A stretch of DNA of 64,000 nucleotides from Thermoplasmatales archaeon (lineage in GTDB: Archaea; Thermoplasmatota; Thermoplasmata; Thermoplasmatales; Thermoplasmataceae): the NCBI GenBank assembly GCA_027366585.1, contig DAHXNF010000036.1, positions 120,303-184,302 on the forward strand. Reading direction: 5' to 3'. This document shows, piece after piece, positions 36,336 through 46,195 of this stretch. The first letter of the stretch is position 1; each line of letters begins with the position of its first letter. The position numbers and the translations under genes were made by a program. A model generated the notes under the pieces. The model did no database searches. It saw nothing but the letters and a program-made list of their open reading frames with translations, and was not told the origin of the DNA.

Positions 36336-36797
36336 ATGCAAACCGGTAAGGGCGATATTGCCTTTGTTAGAAAATTCCAGGATTCAGATCTTGATGAGGT
36401 CGTGAACCTCGCCAATTCATCGCTTACTGAATACTATGGGATCGACCTGATTTACGACCTTGCCAGACAGTGGCCTGATGGCTTCCTCGTCTACCAGTTC
36501 GGAAACCGCGTAGCTGGGTTCCTTGCGGGCTCGAAGTATTCGACAAACGAGGCCAGGATCCTGCTCCTCGCTGTTAACAGATCCTATAGGCGGATGGGCA
36601 TTGGTTCCACCCTGGTGGAAGATTTCACCAGGATATGCTCGCATCTTGGAATGATGAGCATGCGTCTTGAGGTCCGAGTTGATAACATTGAGGCAATAGA
36701 CTTCTACAAGAACCTCAAATTTGTGATCATATCAACAATGAAGAGTTATTACAGTGACTCTTCTGATGCTCACATTATGTGGCGCCTTATTTCGTAA
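36336..36797 (+). CDS. GNAT N-acetyltransferase, RimI/Ard1-like
   Basis: 153 residues with the GNAT acetyl-CoA fold. RKFQDSDLDEVVNLANSSLTEYY is the first strand-helix. LLAVNRSYRRMGIGSTLVEDF is the pyrophosphate-binding motif (RxxGxG/A, here RRMGIG). RLEVRVDNIEAIDFYKNLKFVIISTMKSYY is the typical C-terminal block of N-alpha-acetyltransferases. It probably acetylates protein N-termini, as archaeal Ard1 does. It stands alone downstream of tRNA-Leu, with no partner gene. Confidence 0.85.
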   Translation: MQTGKGDIAFVRKFQDSDLDEVVNLANSSLTEYYGIDLIYDLARQWPDGFLVYQFGNRVAGFLAGSKYSTNEARILLLAVNRSYRRMGIGSTLVEDFTRICSHLGMMSMRLEVRVDNIEAIDFYKNLKFVIISTMKSYYSDSSDAHIMWRLIS

Positions 36798-37887
36798 TAA
36801 GACCCTGGAACCAGAGGAACTCATTACAAAATTTATTAGCGGTACTCATTTTCATTGTGAGCGGTAAACGATTGCAGTAAGGAGATTCGGAGAGTATTAT
36901 TGGAATGTTATAACAATCGTAAACGTTTAGCTGTGTTCGGCGGGTTCTATTATCCTGCTGCTACCTTTAACAATTCTCACCAGGTAAAGGTAACATTTTC
37001 TTAATCATATCTTTGCTCCTTTGCATTAATACGCCCGTAAATATATTCGAACATCCCCCGGTTGAGCAAACCCAATGAAGGAAACGCCAACAATAACAAT
37101 TGATCTGCCATCAAGAGTCTTTGCGTTGGGCAATGACACAACCAAAGTTCGCTTCAACAATTTGGAATAGTTAAGAGGAAGCAGTTGCAAACATGGCAAA
37201 AACCGGAAAACCTACGATATACAGGTGGTAGCCGTCTAAAGGCTACCTTGTCGTAGAAGTTTTGAAAGAGGGCGCAAGGCATCACCCGCCCCTACCCAAT
37301 ACAGGCTCTCTTGAGGAAGACCCTGTTGCTTTATTCAGGAACCGGTCTGAGGGATTAAATGGGAAAATATCAACAGCGTTTAATGAGTTAATCAAAGACG
37401 CACCAGATGACAAAAAACTCCTTCAGGAAATTCAGAAGTTCATAGAAAGCTGAAAAGAAGGCATTCTTACAGTTTTGCAACGCGGTTCAGAAAGGAATGA
37501 AATAGCAGCAGATGTTGACAACGGCATACTTGCGGATCTGATATACGGGTCTAAGTTGTATTGATTCCTGCTAAACCCTAAGCCCGTTGATGGTGAATTT
37601 GTAAGACATGTTATTGGAATCATTCATCACTTGAGACATTAATTTCCCATGGATGCGGGGTGGAAGAAAGTCCTTGAACCAGGTCAGGGAATTCCTAGAT
37701 AATATTGGCACGCAAATTGAAAGAGGATGAAGACCATTTCGGCAATGGAAAGGAAACTAAGGGGACCTCTCGAAATGGCAATTATATTTGATTATAAGGG
37801 AAAAGTGTGATGGAAGCACAACCGTTTTAGAAGAAGCTTAATGGAAGAAAAGGCAGGATTCCTCTATATCCAAAGAAGCCGCGATGA
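36798..37887. other. Gene-poor stretch with fragments and a hairpin
   Basis: 1.09 kb without a convincing intact gene. Short frames include 37075-37170 (31 codons, ITIDLPSRVFALGN), which has a TATA-like GTAAATATATTC at 37035-37046, and a 63-codon frame at 37262-37453 whose end (AFNELIKDAPDDKKLLQEIQKFIES) looks like a real protein C-terminus. Between them lies a perfect 7-bp hairpin GGTAGCC / GGCTACC at 37227-37247. Protein-like scraps also occur at 37650-37850. It looks like a decayed gene or mobile element; the family was not recognised. Confidence 0.4.
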
Positions 37888-38976
37888 CTAATTCCTGGAA
37901 ATAAGCGTTACGACGTCTTCATCCTCGAGTTCATAATCAAGGCCAGCCCTGATTTCACTTTGCTTCCGTTTGCTGTTTAGTATTATTGCATACCTGAATG
38001 ATGAAAGCATCTCCCTGCTTATCCTGCGGCATACATCCCTTACCTTCACACCTGTTCTTAGAATCAACGGTCGTTCGTAATCTATTTCCCCGGACTTTTC
38101 CCTCAGGTATATCCTCACAAGGCTCAGCCCCCTGAATATAAGATCCTTGAGGTCTTCGATTCCTTCGCCGGTGCTTGCTGACACAAAGATCGACTCAATG
38201 TTAATCGGCAGTAGTGAAGCTACCTCGTCCCTGTCATGCGGAAGATCATTTTTGTTTACTGCAACCACAGCGGGCACATGCATCGTGTTCCCTCTGAGGA
38301 AGTCAATGATGTCGTCCACGTCTACGTTTTCCCGGATGTAGAGGTCGCAATTTGTGATCTTGAATTCTTTCAGTATTTCCTTTATTTCTACTTCCCTGAT
38401 CTTTATGTTCTTGGGTGAATAGATCCTTATTCCACCGCTTCCGGTTTTCTTCATTGCTATGTTCTTCCTCTTCCTGCCGACAACGATCCCTGCCTTTCTT
38501 AGTTCAAGTATAATTGTATCGAGACCCTTGTTCTTTACATCAGTTATAAGAAGGATAAGATCTGCCGCACGTACTGCACTCAGAACCTCCCTGCCACGAC
38601 CAGATCCAGTTGCTGCGTTTTCGATGATGCCTGGAAGGTCAAGTATCTGCAGGATTGCTCCATTATACTTCATTGTGCCCGGGATGACCTTTAAAGTTGT
38701 GAATGCGTAACTACCGATTTCACTTTCTGAATTCGTGAGTCTGTTAAGAAGGCTGCTCTTTCCAACATTTGGAAAACCAACGAGCGCGACGGTGGCATCG
38801 CCGCTCTTCTGTATTGCAAAACCTCTCCCGCCTCCCTTCTTATGGGTCTCCGCTTCCAGTATGAGCTGTGACATCTTTGCCTTGAGTATGCCGATATGGT
38901 GCTCTGTTGCCTTGTTATACTGGGTCTTCTTAATCTCGCTCTCGATTTCCTTAATCCTTTCCTCAATTGTCGGCAC
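37888..38976 (-). CDS. DRG-family GTP-binding protein with TGS domain
   Basis: Obg/DRG translation-associated GTPase, 362 aa. A helical N-terminus (IEERIKEIESEIKKTQYNKATEHHIGILKAKMSQLILEA) precedes G1 GFPNVGKSS. DLPGIIENAATGSGRGREVLSAVRAADL holds G3 and switch II, NKND is G4 and SAST is G5. The C-terminal TGS domain (RPLILRTGVKVRDVC...LEDEDVVTL) contacts RNA or ribosome. It matches DRG proteins found in nearly all archaea. It follows the methyltransferase gene with a 2-nt gap, so the two form an operon; both act around translation. Confidence 0.93.
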   Translation of the reverse strand: MPTIEERIKEIESEIKKTQYNKATEHHIGILKAKMSQLILEAETHKKGGGRGFAIQKSGDATVALVGFPNVGKSSLLNRLTNSESEIGSYAFTTLKVIPGTMKYNGAILQILDLPGIIENAATGSGRGREVLSAVRAADLILLITDVKNKGLDTIILELRKAGIVVGRKRKNIAMKKTGSGGIRIYSPKNIKIREVEIKEILKEFKITNCDLYIRENVDVDDIIDFLRGNTMHVPAVVAVNKNDLPHDRDEVASLLPINIESIFVSASTGEGIEDLKDLIFRGLSLVRIYLREKSGEIDYERPLILRTGVKVRDVCRRISREMLSSFRYAIILNSKRKQSEIRAGLDYELEDEDVVTLISRN

Positions 38977-38978
38977 AA

Positions 38979-39551
38979 CTATCTCCTTATCTTCAACTCA
39001 TATGCATGGATTGTTTCAGTTTCGAAATGCTCACTCCCCAGAAGAGTGAAATGGAAATCGCTGAACTCATTCACAAGGGAATTTATATTAGTGAGATCGG
39101 AAAGGATCATATATATACTGCCCCCTTCGGCGAGGTGGCCGGAAGTGCTTGCAAGGAACCTCCTCGTAACCGCGAATCCATCTATGCCTCCATCCCATGC
39201 TACTGAACCTTCTGTTCCATCTACAACAGGGAGATATGGCGGGTTGAACAGTATGGTGTCATATTTCCCTTTTACAGCCTGGTACAGGTCCGAATGAAAA
39301 AGCTTCACCTTTACATTGTTCAGGGAACAATTATATCTTGCACACTCCAGGGAATTATCAGATATATCGACTGCATCTACCTGGAGACCCATTCGGGAAA
39401 AATATATCGCAATCAGTCCCGAGCCGGTGCCTATCTCAAGAACCTTTCCCCTGCATTTCGCTTTTCTTAAAAGAAGGAAAGTATCCTCTGCCGGCTCATA
39501 TACCGGATACTCTACGATATATGAAATTCCCCGGTAGTTCTTCAGAGGCAT
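38979..39551 (-). CDS. HemK/Mtq2-like N5-glutamine methyltransferase
   Basis: 190-residue class I SAM enzyme. YEPAEDTFLLL is the substrate-side start found in Mtq2, VLEIGTGSGLIAIYFSRMG binds SAM, and LFNPPYLP is the NPPY motif that positions the glutamine amide. The family methylates the GGQ glutamine of the release factor, aRF1 in archaea. It lacks the N-terminal helical domain of bacterial PrmC, as the archaeal/eukaryal form does. It is the first gene of a pair with the DRG GTPase. Confidence 0.87.
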   Translation of the reverse strand: MPLKNYRGISYIVEYPVYEPAEDTFLLLRKAKCRGKVLEIGTGSGLIAIYFSRMGLQVDAVDISDNSLECARYNCSLNNVKVKLFHSDLYQAVKGKYDTILFNPPYLPVVDGTEGSVAWDGGIDGFAVTRRFLASTSGHLAEGGSIYMILSDLTNINSLVNEFSDFHFTLLGSEHFETETIHAYELKIRR

Positions 39552-39971
39552 GCGAGGTTAATGTCCAGCACATTCTTAAATGATAATGCGCCTGCGTGAT
39601 TGTCTGAGAAACCTGTTACTCGAGAATTAGGCGCTGAAATACATCAATAATAGGTATTTGTTTAGCCTCACATCTATTTCTCCCATCTGGATATAATGAG
39701 GAACTACTGTGATGGCGTACGGGAAAGTTTTTCATGTTGTCGCACTGTTGCAGAATGCTGGTCTCTTAACACTCGAATCCAGATCTTTACATCGATGGGC
39801 TGGAAAATATTTTTAACTGGAGATTTTGCACATATATTGATCTGCGTTTACACAGTAATACACCATCCTGAGGAATATGACCTATACATATTGAATTGTG
39901 CATGGCACTTGACTAAAGACAGACTGTAATTAGGCCGTCAACGCTTAAATATATAATATACATATTAAGAT
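39552..39971. other. Intergenic region with promoter of a small membrane protein
   Basis: 420 nt with no credible gene; a 77-codon frame at 39696-39929 has unlikely composition. Near the right end TTAAATATATAATATAC (39945-39961) is a strong TATA element about 20 nt before the GTG at 39972. Confidence 0.4.
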
Positions 39972-40175
39972 GTGCGACTCAACCTTATCTGGAAGATGGC
40001 ACTCTTTATTGTGCTTTTAGTCATAGAAATTATTGCAATCGTTGTTTTATCTTCTGATGAAAATTACGTATCAACTTTTCATAGCGCAATAATTAGCTTC
40101 CTTTTTTTCATTATTGCACTGTGCGATGTAGTGTTACTCTGGAACCTCTTTGATTACAAAGAGAAGCCACAATAG
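39972..40175 (+). CDS. Small two-helix membrane protein, unknown function
   Basis: 67 residues. Helices at about 6-27 (IWKMALFIVLLVIEIIAIVVLS) and 38-59 (AIISFLFFIIALCDVVLLWNLF) are joined by a short polar loop with DENY; the tail DYKEKPQ is charged. The start is GTG, placed about 20 nt after a strong TATA element, so a leaderless transcript is likely. No family recognised. The promoter plus clean two-helix design make it more credible than its length suggests. Confidence 0.6.
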   Translation: MRLNLIWKMALFIVLLVIEIIAIVVLSSDENYVSTFHSAIISFLFFIIALCDVVLLWNLFDYKEKPQ

Positions 40176-40380
40176 GAGCACTTTCAAAAACAGGTATGCA
40201 ATACACTATGCGTTAGTTTACCTTAATTACGAGACTCAATAAAACTTCATGATTGAGTATATTTCAATATCAATCTAAAATTGCCGCGTTCATTACGGGG
40301 CAACATTAAATAATGAATATGTATGCAGCGCAGATCAGTCATATATAATATGATTCAATTGATGTGGAGCTGATTAAAGA

Positions 40381-42681
40381 TTGACTTTGAAGATCATAGT
40401 GGCAGAAAAAGCAGATGCTGGAAGACGCATTGCATACTTCCTTTCCGACGGCAAGCAGAAGGCAAAAAAAGGCAAAGGGCTTAATTATATAGAATTCAAG
40501 AAGGGCGACGACGATTATGCTCTGGTCTCTCTCAGTGGGCATGTTGTAGAGCTGGATTTTCCAAAGGAGATGAATGACTGGAGCAGCGTTGACCTGAATG
40601 ATCTCATATTCGCCAAGATTGACAAGAACCTGAAGAACCGGACTGTCGGCAATACGCTGCTGGATTTTGGTGGCAAGGATAGCGAGTTCATAATAGCAAC
40701 CGACTATGACCGTGAAGGAGAGTTGATTGGCACCGAGGCGCTGGAACTTGCAGGTATCGCAAGAAATTCTCCAAGCAACAGGGTAAGAAGGGCAAAGTTC
40801 AGCACGCTGACTAGGGAGGAGATCGAGACTGCATTTGATAACCTGATCGGTGTGGATTATGACCTGGCAGATTCGGCGGGCGCAAGGGAAGAAGTGGATC
40901 TTATATGGGGAGCAGTCCTGACAAGGTTTTTCTCTGTATCGACGAAGAGGCTTGGCAAGGACTTTCTCTCCGTGGGCAGAGTACAGACGCCAACACTCGC
41001 TCTAATAGTCGACAGAGAGAACGAAATCACAAACTTCAAGCAGGAAACCTTCTGGAAGATAGTCATAACGTTCTCCAAGGGAGGACATTTCCAGGGTGTT
41101 TATGAAAAGGGCCAGCTATTCGACAAGGATGAAGCAGACAGTGTGTTTGCTGCAGTTAACGGGCAGAGCGGTGAAACCAAGTCATTCGAAAAGAGCGTCC
41201 AGCGCATATCAAAACCTCCGCCATTCAACACTACAGAATTCCTGAGGGAAGCGAGTAGGATTGGGATAAATCCTGCAAGGGCAATGGCTATAGCCGAAAG
41301 CCTCTATGTGAAAGGTTACATAAGCTACCCCAGGACTGACAACACGGTTTATCAGAGAAGCATCAGCCTGACCGGGGTCCTGAAGAAGCTGCAGAAAGGT
41401 GAATTCAGGGAAGAGGTGGAAAAAGTCCTGGCACAGGATTCAATACGGCCATCAAGAGGCAGGATGGAGGCTACAGATCACCCGCCAATTTATCCGGTGG
41501 CAGTGCCTAAAGCCGCTGACCTGAAGGGTGATTTCCACAAGGTTTATGAGCTCGTAGTCAGGCGGTTCCTGGCCACACTTTACAGGGATGGGGCACGTGA
41601 AGTAAGGAAAGCTTCAATCCTTGTATCCGGACACAGCTTCAACTCGGAGGGTTCGAAGATCATAGACGAAGGCTGGCTCTCTCTGTATCCATACCGGAAA
41701 GTGTCGGAATCGTATCATCCGGACCTGATGGAAGGTGAGAAAGTGAAGGCAGTGAAATGGGAGATGGTGGAGGATCACACAAAGCCACCTCCAAGGTATG
41801 ATGCGGCCAGCCTGCTGAAGCTGATGGAGACGTTGCGGCTTGGAACGAAAAGCACAAGGCATGACATCATACAGAAGCTCCAGGACAGGGGATTCATTCA
41901 GGGAAACCCTGTTCGTCCCACGCACCTGGGCATCGGATTCATTCAGGCTATAAAGCTCATTAATTCGCCGATATCGAAACCTGAGATGACGGCCAGGCTG
42001 GAGGAAGACATGGACCGCATCACCAGGAAAGAGGTTTCCAAGCAGGAAGTGGTGAACGAATCGAGAGATATGCTTACGAATGTCCTGAACGATTTCATTT
42101 CCAACAGGCAGAGAATTGTCGAAGTAATTAACAGTTCAGCAAAGAAGGGGGATACCGTTGGAACATGCCCTGAACATGGGACAGACCTCATCATCCTGAA
42201 AAACCGTGATTCAGCTAAGATCAAGTGCACAACAGACGGATGCAGGATTGATTTCTATGTTCCTGCAAACGCGCTAATCAAACTTGAGGAGAAGAAATGC
42301 CCTGAGTGCTCGCTTCCCCTGATCAGGATAATCAGGAAGGGGCAGGCTCCTGAGACCAAGTGCATAAATCCGGCATGTAAATTCAACACGAAGAATGCAA
42401 CCCTTGGTACATGTCCTGTTGATGGGGGTGACCTGGTCATAAGACAATCCAGGAGCGGAAAAAGGTTCCTTGCATGCTCTAATTATCCAAAGTGTACACA
42501 GACTTACTCCCTGCCTCAGATGGGATTTATTTCCTCTACTGGAGAGAAATGCCAGTTCTGTGGCGCTCCCTTGCTGGTTTCGGCCAGGAAGGGATACAGG
42601 TGGAAGTTCTGCCCGAAGATAGACTGTGATTACAACAAGAGGAAGAATGAGCCAAGAAAAGAAGAGAAGGTTAAGTCCTGA
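40381..42681 (+). CDS. topA: DNA topoisomerase I (type IA)
   Basis: Relaxes negative supercoils through a 5'-phosphotyrosine link. The Toprim domain starts KIIVAEKADAGRRIAYFLSDG and has ATDYDREGELIG (DxD near residue 100). ADSAGAREEVDLIWGAVLTRFFS and VGRVQTPTLALIVDRE follow. The active-site tyrosine is in GYISYPRTDNTVY. The C-terminal 160 residues hold several four-cysteine zinc ribbons (CPEHG..., CPECS..., CPVDG..., CQFCG...). Length 766 aa fits archaeal topoisomerase I/III. The start is TTG at 40381, about 35 nt after a TATATAATAT element. The 3' end overlaps the protease gene by 35 nt. Confidence 0.93.
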   Translation: MTLKIIVAEKADAGRRIAYFLSDGKQKAKKGKGLNYIEFKKGDDDYALVSLSGHVVELDFPKEMNDWSSVDLNDLIFAKIDKNLKNRTVGNTLLDFGGKDSEFIIATDYDREGELIGTEALELAGIARNSPSNRVRRAKFSTLTREEIETAFDNLIGVDYDLADSAGAREEVDLIWGAVLTRFFSVSTKRLGKDFLSVGRVQTPTLALIVDRENEITNFKQETFWKIVITFSKGGHFQGVYEKGQLFDKDEADSVFAAVNGQSGETKSFEKSVQRISKPPPFNTTEFLREASRIGINPARAMAIAESLYVKGYISYPRTDNTVYQRSISLTGVLKKLQKGEFREEVEKVLAQDSIRPSRGRMEATDHPPIYPVAVPKAADLKGDFHKVYELVVRRFLATLYRDGAREVRKASILVSGHSFNSEGSKIIDEGWLSLYPYRKVSESYHPDLMEGEKVKAVKWEMVEDHTKPPPRYDAASLLKLMETLRLGTKSTRHDIIQKLQDRGFIQGNPVRPTHLGIGFIQAIKLINSPISKPEMTARLEEDMDRITRKEVSKQEVVNESRDMLTNVLNDFISNRQRIVEVINSSAKKGDTVGTCPEHGTDLIILKNRDSAKIKCTTDGCRIDFYVPANALIKLEEKKCPECSLPLIRIIRKGQAPETKCINPACKFNTKNATLGTCPVDGGDLVIRQSRSGKRFLACSNYPKCTQTYSLPQMGFISSTGEKCQFCGAPLLVSARKGYRWKFCPKIDCDYNKRKNEPRKEEKVKS

Positions 42682-43582
42682 AGCCTGGACGATAGTACTC
42701 TTTGTCATATCTTCGGTACTGGCCGTACTGTTCACTGAAGGTTTGACTTCATCTGGTTATCAGGGAAGTTCGAGCACGACGGAGAGTTTTTCTTATTTTA
42801 TCGTTTACATAGTTGCGACGATCGTCATTACGCTCCTGATCCTGTTTCTTGCCAGCAGGAAAAAGGGCCGGTTTATAAGATACATTTTCCTCTTTGTCAT
42901 GGTTTATGTTGTCTTTTTCGTTGCCTTGGTCGCGTCCAACTATGCATATGCCTATCTGGAATACTATTTTCTCTATATCATTTACGTGCCTTTTCCGCAG
43001 CTTGCAAACATGTTCACTGCGGACTTTTATCTCCTGTGGCTCCTTCCTACTGCTGTAATCGGCTATGAACTCTTCACGAAGCCGAACTGGTTGGTCATAA
43101 ACATAACAGGACTGATCATGGCAATCGGGATAGCATCTATCTGGAGCCTGTTCCTTGGAGTCTGGTTTGCTCTTGCCCTTCTCGTGATACTTGCAGTCTA
43201 CGACTACATCTCGGTGTTCAAGACAAAGCACATGATTACCCTTGCGAAGGTAGCCCTTGATGAAAGCATACCCATGCTTTTCGTGGTGCCAGAATCATCC
43301 AATTTTGATATGTCCTCGATATCGATCGAGAACAGGGGAGACAATAAGGCGGTACTGCTTGGGTTTGGCGACATAGCAATACCCACAGTTATGGTAGTGT
43401 CTTCCACAGTATACGGAATCAGCAGGTCAATTTCCTTCTTCCTGCTGCCCCTGATTGGTGGTGTTATCGGTATGATTTACCTAATGTTCTTCATGAAGAG
43501 GAGGCCTGCTCCCGGTTTGCCAGCCATAAACACCGGGGTCATTGCAGGTTTTGCGATTGCACTTCTGCTCACCCTGATTTGA
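42647..43582 (+). CDS. Presenilin/signal-peptide-peptidase family intramembrane protease
   Basis: Aspartyl protease that cleaves helices inside the membrane. About nine hydrophobic helices are present. The first catalytic aspartate is in AVYDYISVF (YD motif, near residue 186), the second in GFGDIAIP (GxGD, near residue 241). PAPGLPAIN near the C-terminus is the PAL-like motif. These match the archaeal PSH subfamily. The frame opens at 42626 within topA, but ATG at 42647, preceded by AGAGGAAGA, is preferred and still overlaps the topA end by 35 nt, implying coupled translation. The link between topoisomerase and protease functions is unclear. Confidence 0.87.
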   Translation: MSQEKKRRLSPEAWTIVLFVISSVLAVLFTEGLTSSGYQGSSSTTESFSYFIVYIVATIVITLLILFLASRKKGRFIRYIFLFVMVYVVFFVALVASNYAYAYLEYYFLYIIYVPFPQLANMFTADFYLLWLLPTAVIGYELFTKPNWLVINITGLIMAIGIASIWSLFLGVWFALALLVILAVYDYISVFKTKHMITLAKVALDESIPMLFVVPESSNFDMSSISIENRGDNKAVLLGFGDIAIPTVMVVSSTVYGISRSISFFLLPLIGGVIGMIYLMFFMKRRPAPGLPAINTGVIAGFAIALLLTLI

Positions 43583-43586
43583 TCTT

Positions 43587-45101
43587 TCAGTGCAGGAATA
43601 CTCTTTTTCCCGTGAAATATAGCGGGATAGAATACTCTTCACATTTCTTGATTACCTCTTCGTCCCTGATTGATCCTCCTGGCTGGATTATTGCTGCTAT
43701 GCCAAGTCTCCTTGCTTCCTCAACGCTGTCAGAAAAAGGGAAATATGCATCTGAAGCAAGCACGGATCCTTCTGCTTTTTTCCCTGCAAGTTCGCCGGCT
43801 ATCTTTAAAGCGCGCACCCTCGAAGTTTGGCCGGAACCCGTTCCCGTCACCATGCGTGATTTTGCCAGGACTATTGCGTTGCTCCTCGAATGAGCCACGA
43901 CCTTCCAGGCAAAAATAAGATCTTCCATTGCATCAGGTGATGCACGGGCGGTTGTCTTCAGTTCAGGCTGGATGGGCATTGGCCTGAGAGGTGTCTGTGT
44001 CAGTATCCCACCGGAGACCGATCTAATGCGCATACTTGAGTCAGGCGTGAAATTCGCCCTGAGGATCCTGAGGTTTTTCCTTTTTCTCAGTATTTCAAAA
44101 GCTTCCTTGGAATAGGATGGGGCAACAACTACCTCAGCGAAATTCTTTGCTATCAGGCTTGCAGTATCATGGTCAATTTCCATGTTTGATGCCATTACGA
44201 AGCCATATGCAGATTCAGGATCAGCCGCGAATGCGTTCCCGTAAGCTTCTGAAAGCTTGCCGGATGAGGCAACTCCGCAGGGAGTCAGGTGCTTTACAAT
44301 AATCACTGTAGGATCTTCAAACTCAATTGCGGTTTCGTATGCGGCATTGGAGTCGAGTATGTTGTTGTAGGAAAGTTCCTTCCCGGACATCTGAAACGCA
44401 TTCGGAATGCCTAGTCCGTCTGTACCGTGGTACATGAATGCTTCCTGATCGGGATTCTCACCGTATCTCAGCCTTATTCCGTTCTGGAATGAGAGAAAGA
44501 GGTTTTCCATTCTTTTTTCAGGAAGGAGTTTCTGCGTGAGCGAGTTGTATATCTCCATGTCATACTGAGCTGCCACAGCGAAAGCTTTCACGGCAAGTTC
44601 CTCCCTCGTCTTAAGAGGAACTGACCCATTCTGCTCTATTATCTGTGAGACCCAGTTGTACTCCTCAGGAGCAGTAATCACAGTTACATGGGCATAATTC
44701 TTGGCTGCAGCCCGGATCAGCGAGATGCCACCAATGTCTATATTCTCAATCATTGCACCGAGGTCTCCTGTTCTGGACGCATCCTGGAATGGATAGAGGT
44801 TTGATATTACCATGTCAAAAAGAGGGAATTTTAGCGCTTTCATCTCATCGTTGCTTTTCGCGTCACGTTTCGATAAGATCCCTGCAAAGATCGATGGTAC
44901 GAGTGTCTTTACCCTGCCCCCGAGCAGTTCATCAAAGCCGGAAAGAGAGGAAGTACTTACTGCATCAATGCCGGAAGAGTTAAGGAATTCAGCTGTTTTT
45001 CCCGTAGCATATACAATGTCACCCTTGCGTGTGATCTTTACGAGAAATGTGTCAAGTCCTTTTTTCTCAAAAACGCTAGCCAGAATGTTCATGCCCGACA
45101 A
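43587..45101 (-). CDS. purH: Bifunctional AICAR transformylase / IMP cyclohydrolase
   Basis: Last two steps of IMP synthesis. The N-terminal MGS-like cyclohydrolase domain starts NILASVFEKKGLDTFLVKITRKGDIVYATGKTAEFL and includes GGRVKTLVPSIFAGIL. The transformylase domain has LRYGENPDQEAF, KHLTPCGVASS and VVAHSRSNAIVLAKSRMVTGTGSGQTSRV (the catalytic K-H and SGQ segments). Length 504 aa is usual. PurH uses 10-formyl-tetrahydrofolate, unlike the formate-using PurP of many archaea, which supports folate-type one-carbon metabolism. It is convergent with the protease gene (4 nt apart). Confidence 0.95.
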   Translation of the reverse strand: MSGMNILASVFEKKGLDTFLVKITRKGDIVYATGKTAEFLNSSGIDAVSTSSLSGFDELLGGRVKTLVPSIFAGILSKRDAKSNDEMKALKFPLFDMVISNLYPFQDASRTGDLGAMIENIDIGGISLIRAAAKNYAHVTVITAPEEYNWVSQIIEQNGSVPLKTREELAVKAFAVAAQYDMEIYNSLTQKLLPEKRMENLFLSFQNGIRLRYGENPDQEAFMYHGTDGLGIPNAFQMSGKELSYNNILDSNAAYETAIEFEDPTVIIVKHLTPCGVASSGKLSEAYGNAFAADPESAYGFVMASNMEIDHDTASLIAKNFAEVVVAPSYSKEAFEILRKRKNLRILRANFTPDSSMRIRSVSGGILTQTPLRPMPIQPELKTTARASPDAMEDLIFAWKVVAHSRSNAIVLAKSRMVTGTGSGQTSRVRALKIAGELAGKKAEGSVLASDAYFPFSDSVEEARRLGIAAIIQPGGSIRDEEVIKKCEEYSIPLYFTGKRVFLH

Positions 45102-45297
45102 TACAGCGCAGATAAATCACTTTTTCTTTATAGCATCCAAAGTCCTTTATGAAGGAAATTAAATCCGGGGCGGATCTTCGTGGAGTTATAAGTGAAATGG
45201 CCCATGGAGAGCCGGGATAATGCTTAACCCGGTGCAATTTTCAGTTAAAATAATACAAACCTGTCATGTATTCCTTTTTTCATCAAGTACCGGATGT

Positions 45298-46104
45298 ATG
45301 GTCATGATAATTGCGGTCGTCGGAAAAGGTGGTGTTGGAAAGACCTCTGTGGCAAGTGCAATTGCACTTGAGCTTTCCAGGATTGGAAAAACATTGATTG
45401 TCTCCACCGACTTTATGCCATCACTCGAGTTTATTTTCACTGGCGCTGACCCGCTAAGTGTTATGGAACTTTCCGAGGAGGGCGTATCAAAGGAGTGGGA
45501 GAAGGTATACGGCAAACAGGTGATGGAAATTGCGGGAGAATTCATGGAGGCTGATGATGAGATAATTCACCACATATCAAGTGCACCTGGTGTACCAGAG
45601 GAATTCATGATATCGAGCATTATCGAACAAGAGAAGTCAGGAGCATTCGACTTCATAGTGTGGGATACGCCTGCTTCTTCGTCAACTATGCATCTGCTTG
45701 CGCTTGAGAGGGATTTCTACAATCACCTGAACAGGGATGTCAAGTTCTACTTGAAGCTCAAGAAGAAGTTCCGCATCTCAAAGACTATAGAAATATTAGA
45801 CGCCTGGAAGCAGTTGGCAGAAGACACATGGGCGGGCCTGGAGAGAGTTAATTTTATCCTTGTTTCGACGATGGATGAATTGGCCTTGAGGCAGTCCGAT
45901 ACGATAAAAAGCGATCTTGGAGAGATGGGATTCCGAGTCGCATTCAAGATCTGCAACCGTGTTAAGCGTGGGCAACCGGTCTCCGGGGTATGCTCCGTAC
46001 TCATAGAGGAAGAGACAGGAAGTGCACGGGAGATTGTTGAGGCAATAAGGCCGCAGGTAAGTTCGGCATTGGGACTGCTGAGCGTTATCCCAAAAGAGGA
46101 ATGA
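45298..46104 (+). CDS. ArsA/Get3-family ATPase
   Basis: MVMIIAVVGKGGVGKTSVASAIALEL is the deviant Walker A (GKGGVGKT) of the SIMIBI class. DFIVWDTPASSSTMHLLALERDFYNHL holds the switch II region and a hydrophobic helix. CNRVKRGQPVSGVCSV has two cysteines near the C-terminus. Members either energise arsenite efflux (ArsA) or chaperone tail-anchored proteins (Get3). Only one ATPase domain is present (269 aa) and no ArsB/ArsR gene is near, so a Get3-like or other role is as likely. The frame is open to 45220, but residues before Met at 45298 or 45304 do not belong to the fold. TAAAATAATAC near 45246 may be its TATA box. Confidence 0.8.
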   Translation: MVMIIAVVGKGGVGKTSVASAIALELSRIGKTLIVSTDFMPSLEFIFTGADPLSVMELSEEGVSKEWEKVYGKQVMEIAGEFMEADDEIIHHISSAPGVPEEFMISSIIEQEKSGAFDFIVWDTPASSSTMHLLALERDFYNHLNRDVKFYLKLKKKFRISKTIEILDAWKQLAEDTWAGLERVNFILVSTMDELALRQSDTIKSDLGEMGFRVAFKICNRVKRGQPVSGVCSVLIEEETGSAREIVEAIRPQVSSALGLLSVIPKEE

Positions 46105-46195
46105 ACATATCACTCTCATATGGAATTATTGATGTACTAATGTGTGTTGCTCATTTGCGCATCAGGATTAAAATACTCAGATTGCTTATATAATC

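Noticed and set aside
36798-37887. Possible CRISPR or toxin-antitoxin locus
   Set aside because: No regularly spaced repeats were seen, and the short frames do not form a recognisable toxin-antitoxin pair.
39696-39929. 77-codon frame in the gap before a small membrane protein
   Set aside because: Unusual composition, no promoter or SD at its start, no family pattern.
45298-46104. Arsenic-resistance operon
   Set aside because: Only one ArsA/Get3-type ATPase is present, with no ArsB, ArsR or ArsC neighbours.
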